Assembly: GCA_020850695.1 (NCBI GenBank)
Contig: JADZEF010000007.1
Coordinates: forward strand, 1 to 57,290
Origin: Planctomycetaceae bacterium
GTDB lineage: Bacteria > Planctomycetota > Planctomycetia > Planctomycetales > Planctomycetaceae
Direction of reading: 5' to 3'
DNA length: 57,290 bases
Positions within the stretch are counted from its first letter, which is position 1. The number at the start of each line of letters is the position of its first letter. Below, piece by piece: positions 18,318 to 27,788 of the stretch. The notes under the pieces were generated by a model that did not search any database, had not been told where the DNA came from, and worked only from the letters and a program-made list of their open reading frames with translations. The position numbers and the translations under genes were made by a program.

Positions 18318-19364
18318 ATGCACCTCTCCCTCATCGCGCTTCTGATCGTCGCGGGCTCCGCCATGACCGCACAGGCCGGCACCTTCGTGTATGTGTCGAA
18401 AGGCCCCGAGAACGAGATCCAGGTCTTTCGTCGCGAAGGAACGGGGCTGAAGAGCGTCGCGACATACAAGGTCGACGGCGCGCCCGGCTCGCTGACGACC
18501 GACCCCGCGAAGCGATACCTCTTCGCGACGCTCCGCAGCGTCCAGAAGCTCGCCAGCTACCGCATCGACAAGACCTCAGGCGAAATCGAGTTCCTCAGCT
18601 CGATCTCCCTTCCGGAAGGCGAGAACGCCGCCTTCGTCGCCACGGACCGCACCGGCCGCTGGCTCATCTCGGCTTCGTATTCGGCGGGCAAGGTGGTGGT
18701 CACGCCTATCGATGTCGACGGCAAACTGAATCCTCCGGTCCAGACCATCAAGACGGCCAAGACCGCTCACTGCGTGGCGGTCGATCAGTTCAATCGCTGG
18801 GTTTACGTCCCGCACGTCGAGCCGAACGCCGTTTACCAGTTCCGCTTTGAGGGGGGACGGCTCGCCGAAGCCGGCAAGGCTCCGGGCGGCGCCGAGAAAG
18901 CCGGCCCCCGGCATCTTGCCTTCCATCCGAAGCAACCCTGGGCCTACACGTCGGACGAATCGGGAAGCAGCATCACGGCCTACCAGATCGACGACAAAAA
19001 GGGACTTTCGCCGACCCAGACCCTCTCCACGCTGCCGGCCGACTTCAAAGCTAACAACTCCACGGCCGAAGTGAAGGTCCATCCGAACGGGCGCTTCGTG
19101 TGGGTCTCGAACCGCGGGCACGACAGCCTCGCAGGATTCTCGATTGCGGGTGACGGCAAGTTGACGGCCATCGGCCAGACGCCGACCGAGAAGACCCCGC
19201 GGTCGTTCGACATCGATCCCGCGGGAGACATGGCCTACGGAGCGGGTGAAGGCTCGGGAAAGCTGGCCGTCTTCTCACTTAATCCCGAGTCCGGCGCCAT
19301 GACCCGGACCGCGACGCTCGAAATCGGCAAGAGTCTCTCGTGGGTCATGGCGATCGAACGGTAG
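18318..19364 (+). CDS. secreted lactonase-family seven-bladed beta-propeller
   Basis: A 348-residue protein with a signal peptide (residues 1-20, ending AQA). The blades follow the 6-phosphogluconolactonase/YkgB pattern, for example GTFVYVSKGPENEIQVFR, PKQPWAYTSDESGSSITAYQ and PNGRFVWVSNRGHDSLAGFSI. It probably hydrolyses a sugar lactone or acts as a binding propeller outside the cytoplasm. ATG 18318 was chosen because it begins the signal peptide. The bases before it are a pyrimidine run from the palindrome, and no Shine-Dalgarno is present. It follows the DUF1553 gene in the same direction and may share its transcript through the palindrome. Confidence 0.88.
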   Translation: MHLSLIALLIVAGSAMTAQAGTFVYVSKGPENEIQVFRREGTGLKSVATYKVDGAPGSLTTDPAKRYLFATLRSVQKLASYRIDKTSGEIEFLSSISLPEGENAAFVATDRTGRWLISASYSAGKVVVTPIDVDGKLNPPVQTIKTAKTAHCVAVDQFNRWVYVPHVEPNAVYQFRFEGGRLAEAGKAPGGAEKAGPRHLAFHPKQPWAYTSDESGSSITAYQIDDKKGLSPTQTLSTLPADFKANNSTAEVKVHPNGRFVWVSNRGHDSLAGFSIAGDGKLTAIGQTPTEKTPRSFDIDPAGDMAYGAGEGSGKLAVFSLNPESGAMTRTATLEIGKSLSWVMAIER

Positions 19365-19441
19365 TCTCGCCTGACGTCCGGTTGACTCAGATCGTTCGCA
19401 GGAATGACTCACGACTTCGGTCAACTCTTGAGGCGGCACGC

Positions 19442-19897
19442 ATGACTCTGTCCGAATTCGAGACCGCAGTGTCGCAGGCACTCGAGACCGGGCAGGTCGG
19501 CGTGCCGTTGTCGCTCAAGGTCTGGATTCACCGTCCGGGGGGAGGTCTCGAGGTCGCGGAGAGCCTGGCCCGTCTCATCGAGCGGTTTGTGCCGATGTTG
19601 CGGGATGCGCCAGCCACGCTGCTTTCGACAGGCGCCGACGACGGCAGCCACTGGCAGATCCTTCTGACCGGCCGCCTTGGACGAACAGCCCTGTTTCTCC
19701 TCTCGACGTCCCCCGCCAGCGTTGCGAGAGTGCAGCTGCTCCTGATTGGGAACCACGGTGTACTGCAGCTTTCGGGCGATTCATCACTGTCGGACGAACC
19801 GCTCGCCGTGTCACCCCAGGCGGGCGCTTGGCGCGAGGCCATGGAAGCGAGCCGCCGCACCGGCCAATGCGTCGATGTCTCCGGACTCCTCTGCTGA
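19442..19897 (+). CDS. hypothetical soluble protein
   Basis: A 151-residue protein of a family I do not recognise. ATG 19442 has GAGGCGG about 9 bases upstream, which is why I prefer it to an earlier in-frame ATG at 19340 inside the lactonase gene. The middle (residues about 20-110) alternates strands and helices (VPLSLKVWIHRPGGGLEVAESLARLIERF, then LLSTGADDGSHWQILLTGRLGRTALFLLS), so it should be a small alpha/beta domain. It has no signal peptide, metal motif or membrane segment. It lies 77 bases after the lactonase gene in the same direction. Opposite-strand frames here are shadows of high-GC coding. Confidence 0.6.
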   Translation: MTLSEFETAVSQALETGQVGVPLSLKVWIHRPGGGLEVAESLARLIERFVPMLRDAPATLLSTGADDGSHWQILLTGRLGRTALFLLSTSPASVARVQLLLIGNHGVLQLSGDSSLSDEPLAVSPQAGAWREAMEASRRTGQCVDVSGLLC

Positions 19898-19977
19898 ACT
19901 TCCACGAAAACGCGGGCCGGGTCACTCGGTCGCTTGAACCAGCAAGGAGGCTTCTCAGCCAAACGGGATTGCTGGCG

Positions 19978-21633
19978 TCACTCCCATTCGATCGTGCTGG
20001 GGGGCTTCGAGCTGATGTCGTAGACGACGCGGTTGACGCCGCGGATCGAGTTCGTGATCCGCGTCGAGACGCGGCCGAGGACTTCATACGGGGTACGGTG
20101 CCAGTCGGCCGTCATGAAGTTGTCGGTCGTCACCGCCCGCAATGCCACCGTGTCTTCGTAAGTGCGGGCGTCGCCCATCACGCCGACCGACTGAACCGGC
20201 AGCAGCACCGCGAAGGCCTGCTGGATCTCGCGGTAGAGGCCGGCCTTGCGAAGCTCGTCGATGTAGATGGCGTCGGCTTCGCGGAGCGTTTCGAGCCGCG
20301 GCTCGGTCACTTCGCCAAGGCACCGCACCGCCAGTCCAGGCCCGGGGAACGGATGCCGCCAGATGAGATCCTCGGGGAGGCCGAGTTCCAGACCCATCGT
20401 GCGGACTTCGTCCTTGAAGAGGTCGCGGAGCGGTTCGATCAGCTCGAAGCCCAACTCCTCCGGCAGCCCACCCACATTGTGGTGCGCCTTGATCGTCGCA
20501 GCCGGGCCGTCGGGATTGGCTCCCGATTCGATGACGTCGGGATAGAGCGTTCCCTGAGCGAGGAACCGGGCGTCGGGAATCGACTTCGCCTCGTGGCGGA
20601 AGACCTCGATGAAGACACGGCCGATGATCTTCCGCTTCTGCTGCGGGTCGGTGACACCTTTCAGTTCATCGAGGAACTGCTTGCGGGCGTCGGCGACGTG
20701 CAGGTCGGTCTTGAAGTGATCGCTGAACCGCTGGCGGACTTCCTCGGCCTCCCCCTTCCGGAGCATCCCGTTGTCGACGAAAATGCAGGAGAGCTGCTTG
20801 CCGATGGCTTTCGAGAGGAGGGCCGCGACGACGGACGAATCGACGCCCCCCGATAGCCCGCAGATCACGCGGCTCTTGCCGACGTAGTTGCGGATCGCCT
20901 CGATCTCGCGCTCGATGAGTGAGCTGATCCGCCACGAGCCCTTGCACCCGCACACGCTCTGCACGAAGTTGCCGATCAGCCGGCTGCCATGCTCGGTGTG
21001 CGAAACTTCCGGGTGGAACTGCAGGGCGTAGATCGGCCGCGTCTTGTGCTTCACCGCCGCGAACGGGCAGGTCTCGGTCGAGGCGAGTGTCTGCAACGGG
21101 ATGTCGCCGCCGCTCGCCTGGTCGCCGTGACTCATCCAGACGACGAAGCGATCGGGGATGCCGGCGAAGAGGGGGTCGGTGGTATCGACGTGGAGCGGGG
21201 TGCGGCCGAACTCGCGATGCTTGCCTGGCAGGACTTCGCCGCCGAGGGCCTTGAAAGTGAGGTGCAGCCCGTAGCAGATGCCGAGGATCGGAATGCCGAG
21301 GTCGAAGATCCGCGGGTCGCATTGCGGGGCGCCCGGCTCGTAGACGCTCGCAGGGCCGCCCGAAAGGATGATGCCTTTCGGGTTGAGTTCGCGGATGCGT
21401 TCGGCGGGGAGGTCCGGGCGGACCATCTGGCAGAAGACGTTCTGCTCGCGGACGCGGCGGGCGATGAGCTGGGCCGTCTGCCCGCCGTAGTCGAGGACGA
21501 GGATCAGTTCTTCGTGAGTCGGATCGATGAGTCCGCGATAGGCGTTGGTGCCGGCGGGCACGGGAGGCTCCGGGAATGAAGTCGTCCGACGGGCGGCGGG
21601 GCGCGGCCGGTCGGATGGGGGCCAAAGAGGCAT
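19978..21633 (-). CDS. guaA: GMP synthase (glutamine-hydrolysing)
   Basis: Converts XMP to GMP with ATP and glutamine, the last step of guanine nucleotide synthesis, in the cytoplasm. The glutaminase half has the nucleophile in GICYG (Cys120) and the His/Glu pair in [11 protein letters not shown] (His207, Glu209). The synthetase half has the PP-loop SGGVDSS (261-267) and ends with the dimerisation domain and the IEWE tail typical of GuaA. At 551 residues it is about 30 longer than usual; the extra part is a Pro/Arg-rich N-terminus. The true start may be internal, for example the GTG at 21561. It is transcribed alone. Confidence 0.97.
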   Translation of the reverse strand: MPLWPPSDRPRPAARRTTSFPEPPVPAGTNAYRGLIDPTHEELILVLDYGGQTAQLIARRVREQNVFCQMVRPDLPAERIRELNPKGIILSGGPASVYEPGAPQCDPRIFDLGIPILGICYGLHLTFKALGGEVLPGKHREFGRTPLHVDTTDPLFAGIPDRFVVWMSHGDQASGGDIPLQTLASTETCPFAAVKHKTRPIYALQFHPEVSHTEHGSRLIGNFVQSVCGCKGSWRISSLIEREIEAIRNYVGKSRVICGLSGGVDSSVVAALLSKAIGKQLSCIFVDNGMLRKGEAEEVRQRFSDHFKTDLHVADARKQFLDELKGVTDPQQKRKIIGRVFIEVFRHEAKSIPDARFLAQGTLYPDVIESGANPDGPAATIKAHHNVGGLPEELGFELIEPLRDLFKDEVRTMGLELGLPEDLIWRHPFPGPGLAVRCLGEVTEPRLETLREADAIYIDELRKAGLYREIQQAFAVLLPVQSVGVMGDARTYEDTVALRAVTTDNFMTADWHRTPYEVLGRVSTRITNSIRGVNRVVYDISSKPPSTIEWE

Positions 21634-21696
21634 CTTAGCATGACCGGCCGCGACTCTCCATCCGGCGACGAGGCGTTGTTTCCGCCGGAATCTCGG

Positions 21697-21876
21697 TCAG
21701 TTGAATCCGTTCGGACCCCAGCCGTCTTTCCAGAACGACGACATCACCCAGAAGAAGCCGCCTACAATAGCGATGACCAGGAGGGCATAGAACGCCAACG
21801 TGATCAGCGCCGGCCAGTCGATGCGGGCGGGGTCGTCCTCGCGGTGGATGAGCGAATGGAGGAAGGAACGGATCAT
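21697..21876 (-). CDS. small single-span membrane protein
   Basis: A 59-residue protein: a short charged N-terminus (MIRSFLHSLIHREDDPARID), one membrane helix at about residues 23-46 (WPALITLAFYALLVIAIVGGFFWVM) and a short Gly/Trp-rich tail. No known family. ATG 21876 is chosen; a GTG at 21903 in frame would add nine residues and neither has a strong ribosome site. It lies just upstream of guaA on the same strand (63 bases), so it may be co-transcribed. The 304 bases between it and the next gene (start 22181) show nothing else. Confidence 0.6.
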   Translation of the reverse strand: MIRSFLHSLIHREDDPARIDWPALITLAFYALLVIAIVGGFFWVMSSFWKDGWGPNGFN

Positions 21877-22180
21877 GGCATGGCCGTCCGGGACCACGAT
21901 CACCAGTTCATGCCGTGCATCGACGTCGCTCCTGGTTCGCCAATTCCTGCATCACCGTTTCGGACAAAAAGCGGTCGAGGGGGGGTTGGCGGCCAAGGAA
22001 TCTTAGCACGGCGGGGGTGCGAGCCTCCAGGCGCGGGACGTGCGGCGATTTGTCGATTGGAATCAGAACCATTGCCTGACGCCGTTCCGCATTTCACATG
22101 AACGTTGACCCGCGCACACTATTCGTGGGATGATGCCCACGCTGACTTCGACAGATTGCCGATTGCGCGGGAGACGTCTC

Positions 22181-24226
22181 ATGGCTGCCGACTTTGACGC
22201 CTATCACATCTGGCTGGGGATCCCCCCCGAAGAGCAGCCCCCGCACCACTATCGGCTCCTCGGAGTGGCTCTGTTCGAGTCGAACCTCGCGGTGATCGAA
22301 GCGGCCGCCGACCGTCAAATGACGTTCCTGCGGCAGCAGGGGCAGGGCCCGCACAGCGATGCCTCGCAGAAGCTCTTGAATCACGTCTCGAAAGCCCTCG
22401 TCGAGCTCCTCAACCCGACGAAGAAGGCCGCGTACGACGATCGGTTGCGGGCCGAAATCGAAGCCGCGGCCGCTCCGCCGCCCGTCGAGGAACCGCCGAT
22501 CGAGTTCGCCGCGTGGGAAGCCGAGGTCGAGCAGGACGCGCTCTCGGTCTCTGTCGCCGAGCAGGTCAACGTGCGGCGTCGACCGATGTCGACGGGCCTC
22601 AAGGTCGCCATGGCGGCGTTCGCGGCCCTCGTCCTGGGGGCTGGGCTCGGGACGTACCCGCTGTGGGGTTCGAGCGAATCCCCCGCGGTCGGATCGGTTC
22701 AGCTTGAGGTGACGTCCCGCAAAGGGACGGCGATCCTGCTCGACTCGAAAAGCATCGACGCCGATCGACTCGCCGCGCCCATTCCGCTTTCCGCCGGCCG
22801 CCACACGGTCGATCTCTCGCGCAACGGCATCACCGTGGCCACCGCACGATTCTGGGTCGTGCCGGGAAGCGCCACCCCGGTCACGCTGACCGAGCCCGAG
22901 CCTCCGAAACCCGCCGCGGCACCAGCGGAATCATCCGTCGCGTCGACTCAGAAATCTTCCAGCGAGAACTCCGCGCCAGGCGACACCAAAGGGCCAGCCG
23001 GCGAATCGGGAAAGCGTCCCACTGAAGTCGCCTCGGTCGATCGCAACCGGATGACGCCCCCCGCCAGCCCGCCGGACGATCTTCCGAAGGACAGCTTCGG
23101 AGCGAAGGTCGAGCTGGCGGGAACGAACGAACCCGGGTCGACGCCGACGACCCCGAAACCGATGCCGTCCGAATCGGGGAGCGACAAACCGTCCAAGTCG
23201 CAGGGCGAATCGGTCCGGTTGAGCGAGCGGCGTCGGCTCAAGGGCTCGCAACCCGTCCAGAATCTCGTCTTCACGGACGACGGCGGTCTGCTCGCGTCGT
23301 ATCACTTTGCTTCCGGCCGCGGAGAAGTGCGACTCTGGAACACGGGCACGGGAAAAGCCGAGAAGAACTCGCTGACGCTGACGACAACCGCCAATTTCAA
23401 CCCGCGCGTCCGGTTCGGTTCGGACAACCGACTTTTCTACATTGCGGGCGGTCCCTCGCAGCCAACTAACCTCGCCACGTGGAACTGGAAAACCAACCGC
23501 AGCATCACCGCAGGGACGCTGGGCAGTCCGAGCGGCTCGCGCCCCGCCCGCGTCACCGCCTGGGAACTCTCGGACGACGAGCAGCTGGCCTTGATTGCCG
23601 TCCGCCAGCACAACGACAACGCCCAGCGCCAGGTCGGCTTACTCTACTGGAATCCGAAGAAGAAACAGGAAATCCGCTACGCGCCGGAACCGGAAGCCGA
23701 CTTCATCGACTTCCTCGCAATGACCGCTGACGGATCGATCGCGGCCGCGGCCTTCCACAATTCCGGCAACTCCCGAAAGGAGCAGGAAGACAGCGTGCGG
23801 ATCTGGGACGTCAAATCGAAAGAGATCGTGTACCGCGAGAAATTCGAGAAGCCAACGATGCGGTGCGAAGGGCTGCGGTTCATCGAAGGTGGCCGCAAGC
23901 TCATCATCATGGGCCCAGGCCTGACCGAATTTCATGTCGTCGAGATCGGTTCCAACAGCAAGAAGTCATACACGGTCTCCCTGTTCGGCGGAGACTCGGC
24001 CGCGGCGCAGTTCTTTCCGAAATCTCTCGTCGGCATCACGAAGCTCCGCGGCAACCGCACGAGCAGTGAGATGTTCGTGTTCGGCCTTGAAGCGGGGAAG
24101 ATCCTGAGCTATCCGAACGCGAACGAAGCCGGAGTCGAGTCGCTGCAGCTCTCGCCGGACGGAACCGTGCTGGCGACCGGCGACGTCCAGGGAGAAATCA
24201 TCCTGTGGGACGTCGAACGTCAGTGA
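22181..24226 (+). CDS. planctomycete J-like domain, membrane helix and WD-type propeller protein
   Basis: A 681-residue protein. Residues 1-92 are the planctomycete J-domain-like adaptor (FDAYHIWLGIPPEEQPPHHYRLLGV, then LNPTKKAAYDDRL); the HPD motif of true DnaJ proteins is absent. A membrane helix lies at about 139-160. Residues 170-232 resemble a PEGA-type beta domain, followed by a Pro/Ser/Lys-rich linker to about 345. Residues 350-680 form WD40-like blades ending GDVQGEIILWDVER. In planctomycetes this N-terminal module also occurs on Ser/Thr kinases, so a signalling or scaffold role is likely; no kinase is nearby. ATG 22181 is preceded by GGGAGA. Confidence 0.85.
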   Translation: MAADFDAYHIWLGIPPEEQPPHHYRLLGVALFESNLAVIEAAADRQMTFLRQQGQGPHSDASQKLLNHVSKALVELLNPTKKAAYDDRLRAEIEAAAAPPPVEEPPIEFAAWEAEVEQDALSVSVAEQVNVRRRPMSTGLKVAMAAFAALVLGAGLGTYPLWGSSESPAVGSVQLEVTSRKGTAILLDSKSIDADRLAAPIPLSAGRHTVDLSRNGITVATARFWVVPGSATPVTLTEPEPPKPAAAPAESSVASTQKSSSENSAPGDTKGPAGESGKRPTEVASVDRNRMTPPASPPDDLPKDSFGAKVELAGTNEPGSTPTTPKPMPSESGSDKPSKSQGESVRLSERRRLKGSQPVQNLVFTDDGGLLASYHFASGRGEVRLWNTGTGKAEKNSLTLTTTANFNPRVRFGSDNRLFYIAGGPSQPTNLATWNWKTNRSITAGTLGSPSGSRPARVTAWELSDDEQLALIAVRQHNDNAQRQVGLLYWNPKKKQEIRYAPEPEADFIDFLAMTADGSIAAAAFHNSGNSRKEQEDSVRIWDVKSKEIVYREKFEKPTMRCEGLRFIEGGRKLIIMGPGLTEFHVVEIGSNSKKSYTVSLFGGDSAAAQFFPKSLVGITKLRGNRTSSEMFVFGLEAGKILSYPNANEAGVESLQLSPDGTVLATGDVQGEIILWDVERQ

Positions 24227-24319
24227 GACCCGGTCGAGCCTCTCTGCACACCTTTGCCGCACGCCGCACCGTATTTCCGCGTCTCCAACGCGGCCACGAA
24301 GAGTCAGGAGCGATTGCCG

Positions 24320-25594
24320 ATGAACGAACCGCGCCGCTCGACGCTTCACCTCGCGCTCCGTGTGTTCGCCTGCGTGCTGGCTCTCGTCCTTCTCTCGCCC
24401 CCATCCACGGCCGACAACTGGCCCGGCTGGCGCGGCCCCACCCGCAACGGCCTCTCGGAGGAATCTCAACTCCCCACCACGTGGTCGGCGACCGAGAACA
24501 TCGCCTGGAAGGTCCCGCTCCCGGGCAACGGCATCGCCAACCCCGTGATCTGGGGAGACCGCATCTTCATCACCGAGTCCGACGGCCCGCGGCACGGCAC
24601 GCTCCACCTCATCTGCCTCTCGCGCAAAACCGGCGAGGAACTCTGGCACCAGAAGTTCTGGGGAACCTCCCCGACGCTGTTTCACGCCAGCAAGAGCAGC
24701 ATGGCCAGCCCGTCCCCCGTCACCGACGGCAGGCACGTCTTCGCCTTCTATGGCACTGGCGATGTCTTCTGTCTCACCGTCGATGGCGACCTCGTCTGGC
24801 AGCGCTCGCTGGCCGATGAATATGGCCCCTTCGAAAACCGCTTCGCCGCTTCCAGTTCACCCCTTCTGCACGAGGGACTGCTCCTTCTTCAGTGCGATCA
24901 CTACGGGGCGTCGTATGTCCTCGGCATCGACGCGGCCACAGGAGCCAACCGCTGGAAGGCCGACCGTCCCGAATGCTGGCTCTCGTGGGCCTCCCCGCAA
25001 CTCGTCCCTCTCGACAACGGAAAGCACGAACTGGTCGTCAGCGGCTCGCACAAGGTTGAAGGCTACGACCCGGCCACCGGCGAGAAGCACTGGACCCTCG
25101 GCGGCCTCGCCCGCGAGTGCATCCCGACCCCCGTCTTCGGACACGGTTTGCTCTACGTCGTGAGCGGTCCCAAGAGTCCGACGTTCGCGCTGAAACCCGG
25201 CGGCCGGGGCGACATCGAAGCCGACCAACTCGCCTGGAGCAACAACCGCGGCTCGCCGTTCGTCCCGTCCGCAATCCTCGTCGGCGAGCGCTATTACCTC
25301 GTCGACGATGCGGGAATCGCCACGTGCCTGGACGCCCACAAGGGGAAGACCGTCTGGCAGAAGCGGCTCCCGGGCCGCTACACCGCTTCGCCCGTGTCAG
25401 GCGATGGAAAGATCTACTTCGCGAACGAGGACGGCACGACGACGGTCCTCTATGCGGGCTCGCGGACGTACGACGAAATCGGCCGCAACGACCTTGGCGA
25501 ACCGATCTTCGCGTCCCCCGCCATCTCGCAGGGAAGCCTCTTCATCCGCACCCCGCGACACCTGTGGCGCATTGGCGGCAAAGCGGGGGAGTAA
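24320..25594 (+). CDS. secreted PQQ-binding-like beta-propeller protein
   Basis: A 424-residue protein with a signal peptide (residues about 1-31). The mature start NWPGWRGPTRNGLSEE is the hallmark of the large planctomycete PQQ-like family. Blades such as GVNRWKADRPECW-like and DAHKGKTVWQKRLPGRYTASPV follow. Despite the name there is no sign of a dehydrogenase active site, so it is more likely a binding scaffold outside the cytoplasm. It follows the J-like/WD gene by 93 bases and may share its operon. ATG 24320 was chosen because it starts the signal peptide. Confidence 0.9.
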   Translation: MNEPRRSTLHLALRVFACVLALVLLSPPSTADNWPGWRGPTRNGLSEESQLPTTWSATENIAWKVPLPGNGIANPVIWGDRIFITESDGPRHGTLHLICLSRKTGEELWHQKFWGTSPTLFHASKSSMASPSPVTDGRHVFAFYGTGDVFCLTVDGDLVWQRSLADEYGPFENRFAASSSPLLHEGLLLLQCDHYGASYVLGIDAATGANRWKADRPECWLSWASPQLVPLDNGKHELVVSGSHKVEGYDPATGEKHWTLGGLARECIPTPVFGHGLLYVVSGPKSPTFALKPGGRGDIEADQLAWSNNRGSPFVPSAILVGERYYLVDDAGIATCLDAHKGKTVWQKRLPGRYTASPVSGDGKIYFANEDGTTTVLYAGSRTYDEIGRNDLGEPIFASPAISQGSLFIRTPRHLWRIGGKAGE

Positions 25595-25743
25595 GCTTCC
25601 CGGCTTCGTTGCCAATTACCGGCAGCACTCTCACACTTGCCTTTCTTGGATCCGGCCCTACGATTCGCGTGTACATATTCTTGCGGAGTGGGGCGGAGGG
25701 GCTGCTTCCACCCGGATGACGCGAATTTCTCCGGTATCCCGCG

Positions 25744-26802
25744 ATGCGGCACGGCTCGCAAATTGATCCGCCGAATCGATTCGATGCCGCACGGCACGAA
25801 GCCGACCTCGCGCACTTCGAATGGGATCAGGACGAGATCGCCGACGCTTCGGACCGGCGGGTCGAGTATCTGACGGACACGTCGAAGTCGATCGTCTCGC
25901 AGAACAACTCTCCCGACATTCCCTTCCGCTACAGCGTCAACCCGTACCGCGGGTGTCAGCACGGCTGTTCGTACTGCTACGCTCGCAACAGCCACGAGTA
26001 TCTCGGCTTCAACGCGGGGCTCGATTTCGAGACGAAGATCGTCGTCAAGCACGACGCCCCCGACCTCTTCCGCGACTTCCTGTCGAACGAGAAGTGGGAG
26101 CCGGAACTGGTCGTCTTCTCGGGGGTGACCGACTGCTACCAGCCCGCTGAGCGGCAGTTCCGGCTGACGCGGCGGTGCCTTGAGGTGGCACTCGAATGCC
26201 GTCTGCCGATCGGAATCATCACGAAGAACGCGCTCGTGGTCCGCGACCTCGACCTGCTCCGCGAGATGGCGGCGCTGCGGCTGGTGCACGTCAATCTGTC
26301 GATTAATTCGCTCGACCCCGAACTCGCCCGCGTCATGGAGCCGCAGACGAGCGTCCCTGCTGCCCGCTTGCGTGCGGTGAAGGCCCTTTCGGAAGCCGGA
26401 GTTCCGGTCCGGGTGATGGTGGCTCCGATCATTCCCGGTCTGAACGATTCCGAGATTCCGGCCGTCCTGGCTGCCGCGGCGGAAGCCGGAGCGAAAGCTG
26501 CTTCCTACACCCTGTTGCGGTTGCCGCTCACGGTGGAGCCGGTCTTTTTCGAGTGGTTGCACCGAACCCAAACCCTGAAGGCGGCGCGGGTCGAATCGCT
26601 CATCCGGGCGACGCGTCGCGGCAAGCTCAGCCAGTCGGGCTGGGGGGAACGTCTGAAGGGGGCAGGCGAGATCGCCGAGCAGGTCCAGAAGATGTTCCGC
26701 CTCTTCCGCCACAAGTACGGGCTGGACGGACCGTTCCCCGAGCATGACTTCAGCCGGTTCCGGCATGCCTTGCCGCGGACGGGTCAGCGACGGCTGTTCT
26801 GA
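25744..26802 (+). CDS. PA0069-type radical SAM protein
   Basis: A 352-residue cytoplasmic iron-sulphur enzyme. The radical SAM cluster motif is C71-x-x-x-C75-x-x-C78 in NPYRGCQHGCSYCYAR, and the following NSHEYLGFNAGLDFETKIVVK is typical of the PA0069/SplB-like group. Radical SAM proteins cleave S-adenosylmethionine to a 5'-deoxyadenosyl radical; the substrate of this group is not known to me. It lies 149 bases after the PQQ propeller and ends 6 bases before a hairpin (26809-26842). Confidence 0.95.
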   Translation: MRHGSQIDPPNRFDAARHEADLAHFEWDQDEIADASDRRVEYLTDTSKSIVSQNNSPDIPFRYSVNPYRGCQHGCSYCYARNSHEYLGFNAGLDFETKIVVKHDAPDLFRDFLSNEKWEPELVVFSGVTDCYQPAERQFRLTRRCLEVALECRLPIGIITKNALVVRDLDLLREMAALRLVHVNLSINSLDPELARVMEPQTSVPAARLRAVKALSEAGVPVRVMVAPIIPGLNDSEIPAVLAAAAEAGAKAASYTLLRLPLTVEPVFFEWLHRTQTLKAARVESLIRATRRGKLSQSGWGERLKGAGEIAEQVQKMFRLFRHKYGLDGPFPEHDFSRFRHALPRTGQRRLF

Positions 26803-26808
26803 CGTGAA

Positions 26809-26842
26809 GCACCCCGGCTGCGGCTCTGAGCAGCCGGGGTGC
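26809..26842 (+). terminator. perfect 12-bp hairpin after the radical SAM gene
   Basis: Stem GCACCCCGGCTG/CAGCCGGGGTGC, loop CGGCTCTGAG. It starts 6 bases after the stop codon, so termination is likely, but there is no T-run. The loop is the exact reverse complement of the loop at 4475-4484, which has a different stem. A further hairpin-like region with CACCC/GGGTG pairs follows at about 26887-26930. Confidence 0.7.
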
Positions 26843-27044
26843 CGAATCAGAGAGCGTTGAATGAGAGAAACCACTGAAAAGTGAGTCCGTTGCTTCGGCA
26901 CCCATGGTGCCCAAAGCTGCACCCTGGGTGCGGCCAATCGCGATTGCATTCGCGGCCACAGCCACCATAATACGGCCCGTTGAATCGATCCCGTCTCCTC
27001 CGGGCGGCCTGCCGTCCGAACACCAACGTCCAGAAAGAACGGTC

Positions 27045-27176
27045 ATGGGTCACAATCGTGCGGGCGTGCGTCGGAAGAAGCGTCTGAAGCGGGCGAAGAA
27101 GGTGGCCATCACGCAGGCGATCAAGCAGCTGGAAGCCGCCGAAGGCTCGCTTTCGGAGGCCGAACAGAAGAAGTGA
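27045..27176 (+). CDS. small basic protein, 43 residues
   Basis: MGHNRAGVRRKKRLKRAKKV... is a highly basic first half followed by an acidic helix (QLEAAEGSLSEAEQKK). It looks like a nucleic-acid-binding tail joined to a helix. ATG 27045 lies after GAAAGAACGG; the longer open frame upstream runs through the hairpin region and is not convincing. The function is unknown. It precedes the small membrane protein at 27251 by 74 bases. Confidence 0.55.
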   Translation: MGHNRAGVRRKKRLKRAKKVAITQAIKQLEAAEGSLSEAEQKK

Positions 27177-27250
27177 CGGCCGACGGCCGGTTCCCTGTCT
27201 CTGTCGGCAGAATCGAGGTTCGGGTCTCCGCCGTGGTGTGAGGCCGTCCG

Positions 27251-27550
27251 ATGGACGAGACATCCTGGAACGAAGTCATTGAGCGGTCGTTGCGGCCGCA
27301 ACCGATGGGAATCGAGAAGAGGGACGTCCTCCGCTTCGTCGTGCTGGCGGTGATGTTCCTCTATTCCCTGTTCCGCCTGCTCGCGCGATCGATCGAATTC
27401 GAGATTGAACAGGGACTGGTGCGCGGCAGCCTGACGGATCGACAACAAGTCGTGTCGCGTTACCAGCGAATCGGTCGGGTGAGCCTCGTCCTGGGGGGCG
27501 TGGTAATCGCACTCATTGCCTATTTCGGGCCGAGGCGCTTCATGTTTTGA
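27251..27550 (+). CDS. small two-helix membrane protein
   Basis: A 99-residue protein with two membrane helices, about residues 27-46 (VLRFVVLAVMFLYSLFRLLA) and 76-92 (VSLVLGGVVIALIAYFG), separated by a charged loop that contains the repeated residues EFEIEQGLVRGSLTDRQQ. Its N-terminus is cytoplasmic in style (DETSWNEVIERSLR). No family recognised. GAGG lies about 8 bases before the ATG. Its neighbours on both sides are on the same strand. Confidence 0.7.
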   Translation: MDETSWNEVIERSLRPQPMGIEKRDVLRFVVLAVMFLYSLFRLLARSIEFEIEQGLVRGSLTDRQQVVSRYQRIGRVSLVLGGVVIALIAYFGPRRFMF

Positions 27551-27788
27551 GGCAGCGGACCACGCAGCACCGGGACGCAACGCTTGCGATCGCTCGAAAT
27601 GGGGGCTGGGGCGGCCCGAGCACGCGAGGGCTGCCTCTCCGGGGCCGCAGAGGTCTCGCTTGGTACTTCCCGCGAGCGTCGCCTAGAATTGACGCCGGAG
27701 CCTTCGGGGGCTCGGCGGCGGTCATTTCCGGCCGCGCGGTCGGTTGCTATCATCCCCCCGGTCGCCATCCGTTCCGAGGAGCCGGTTC

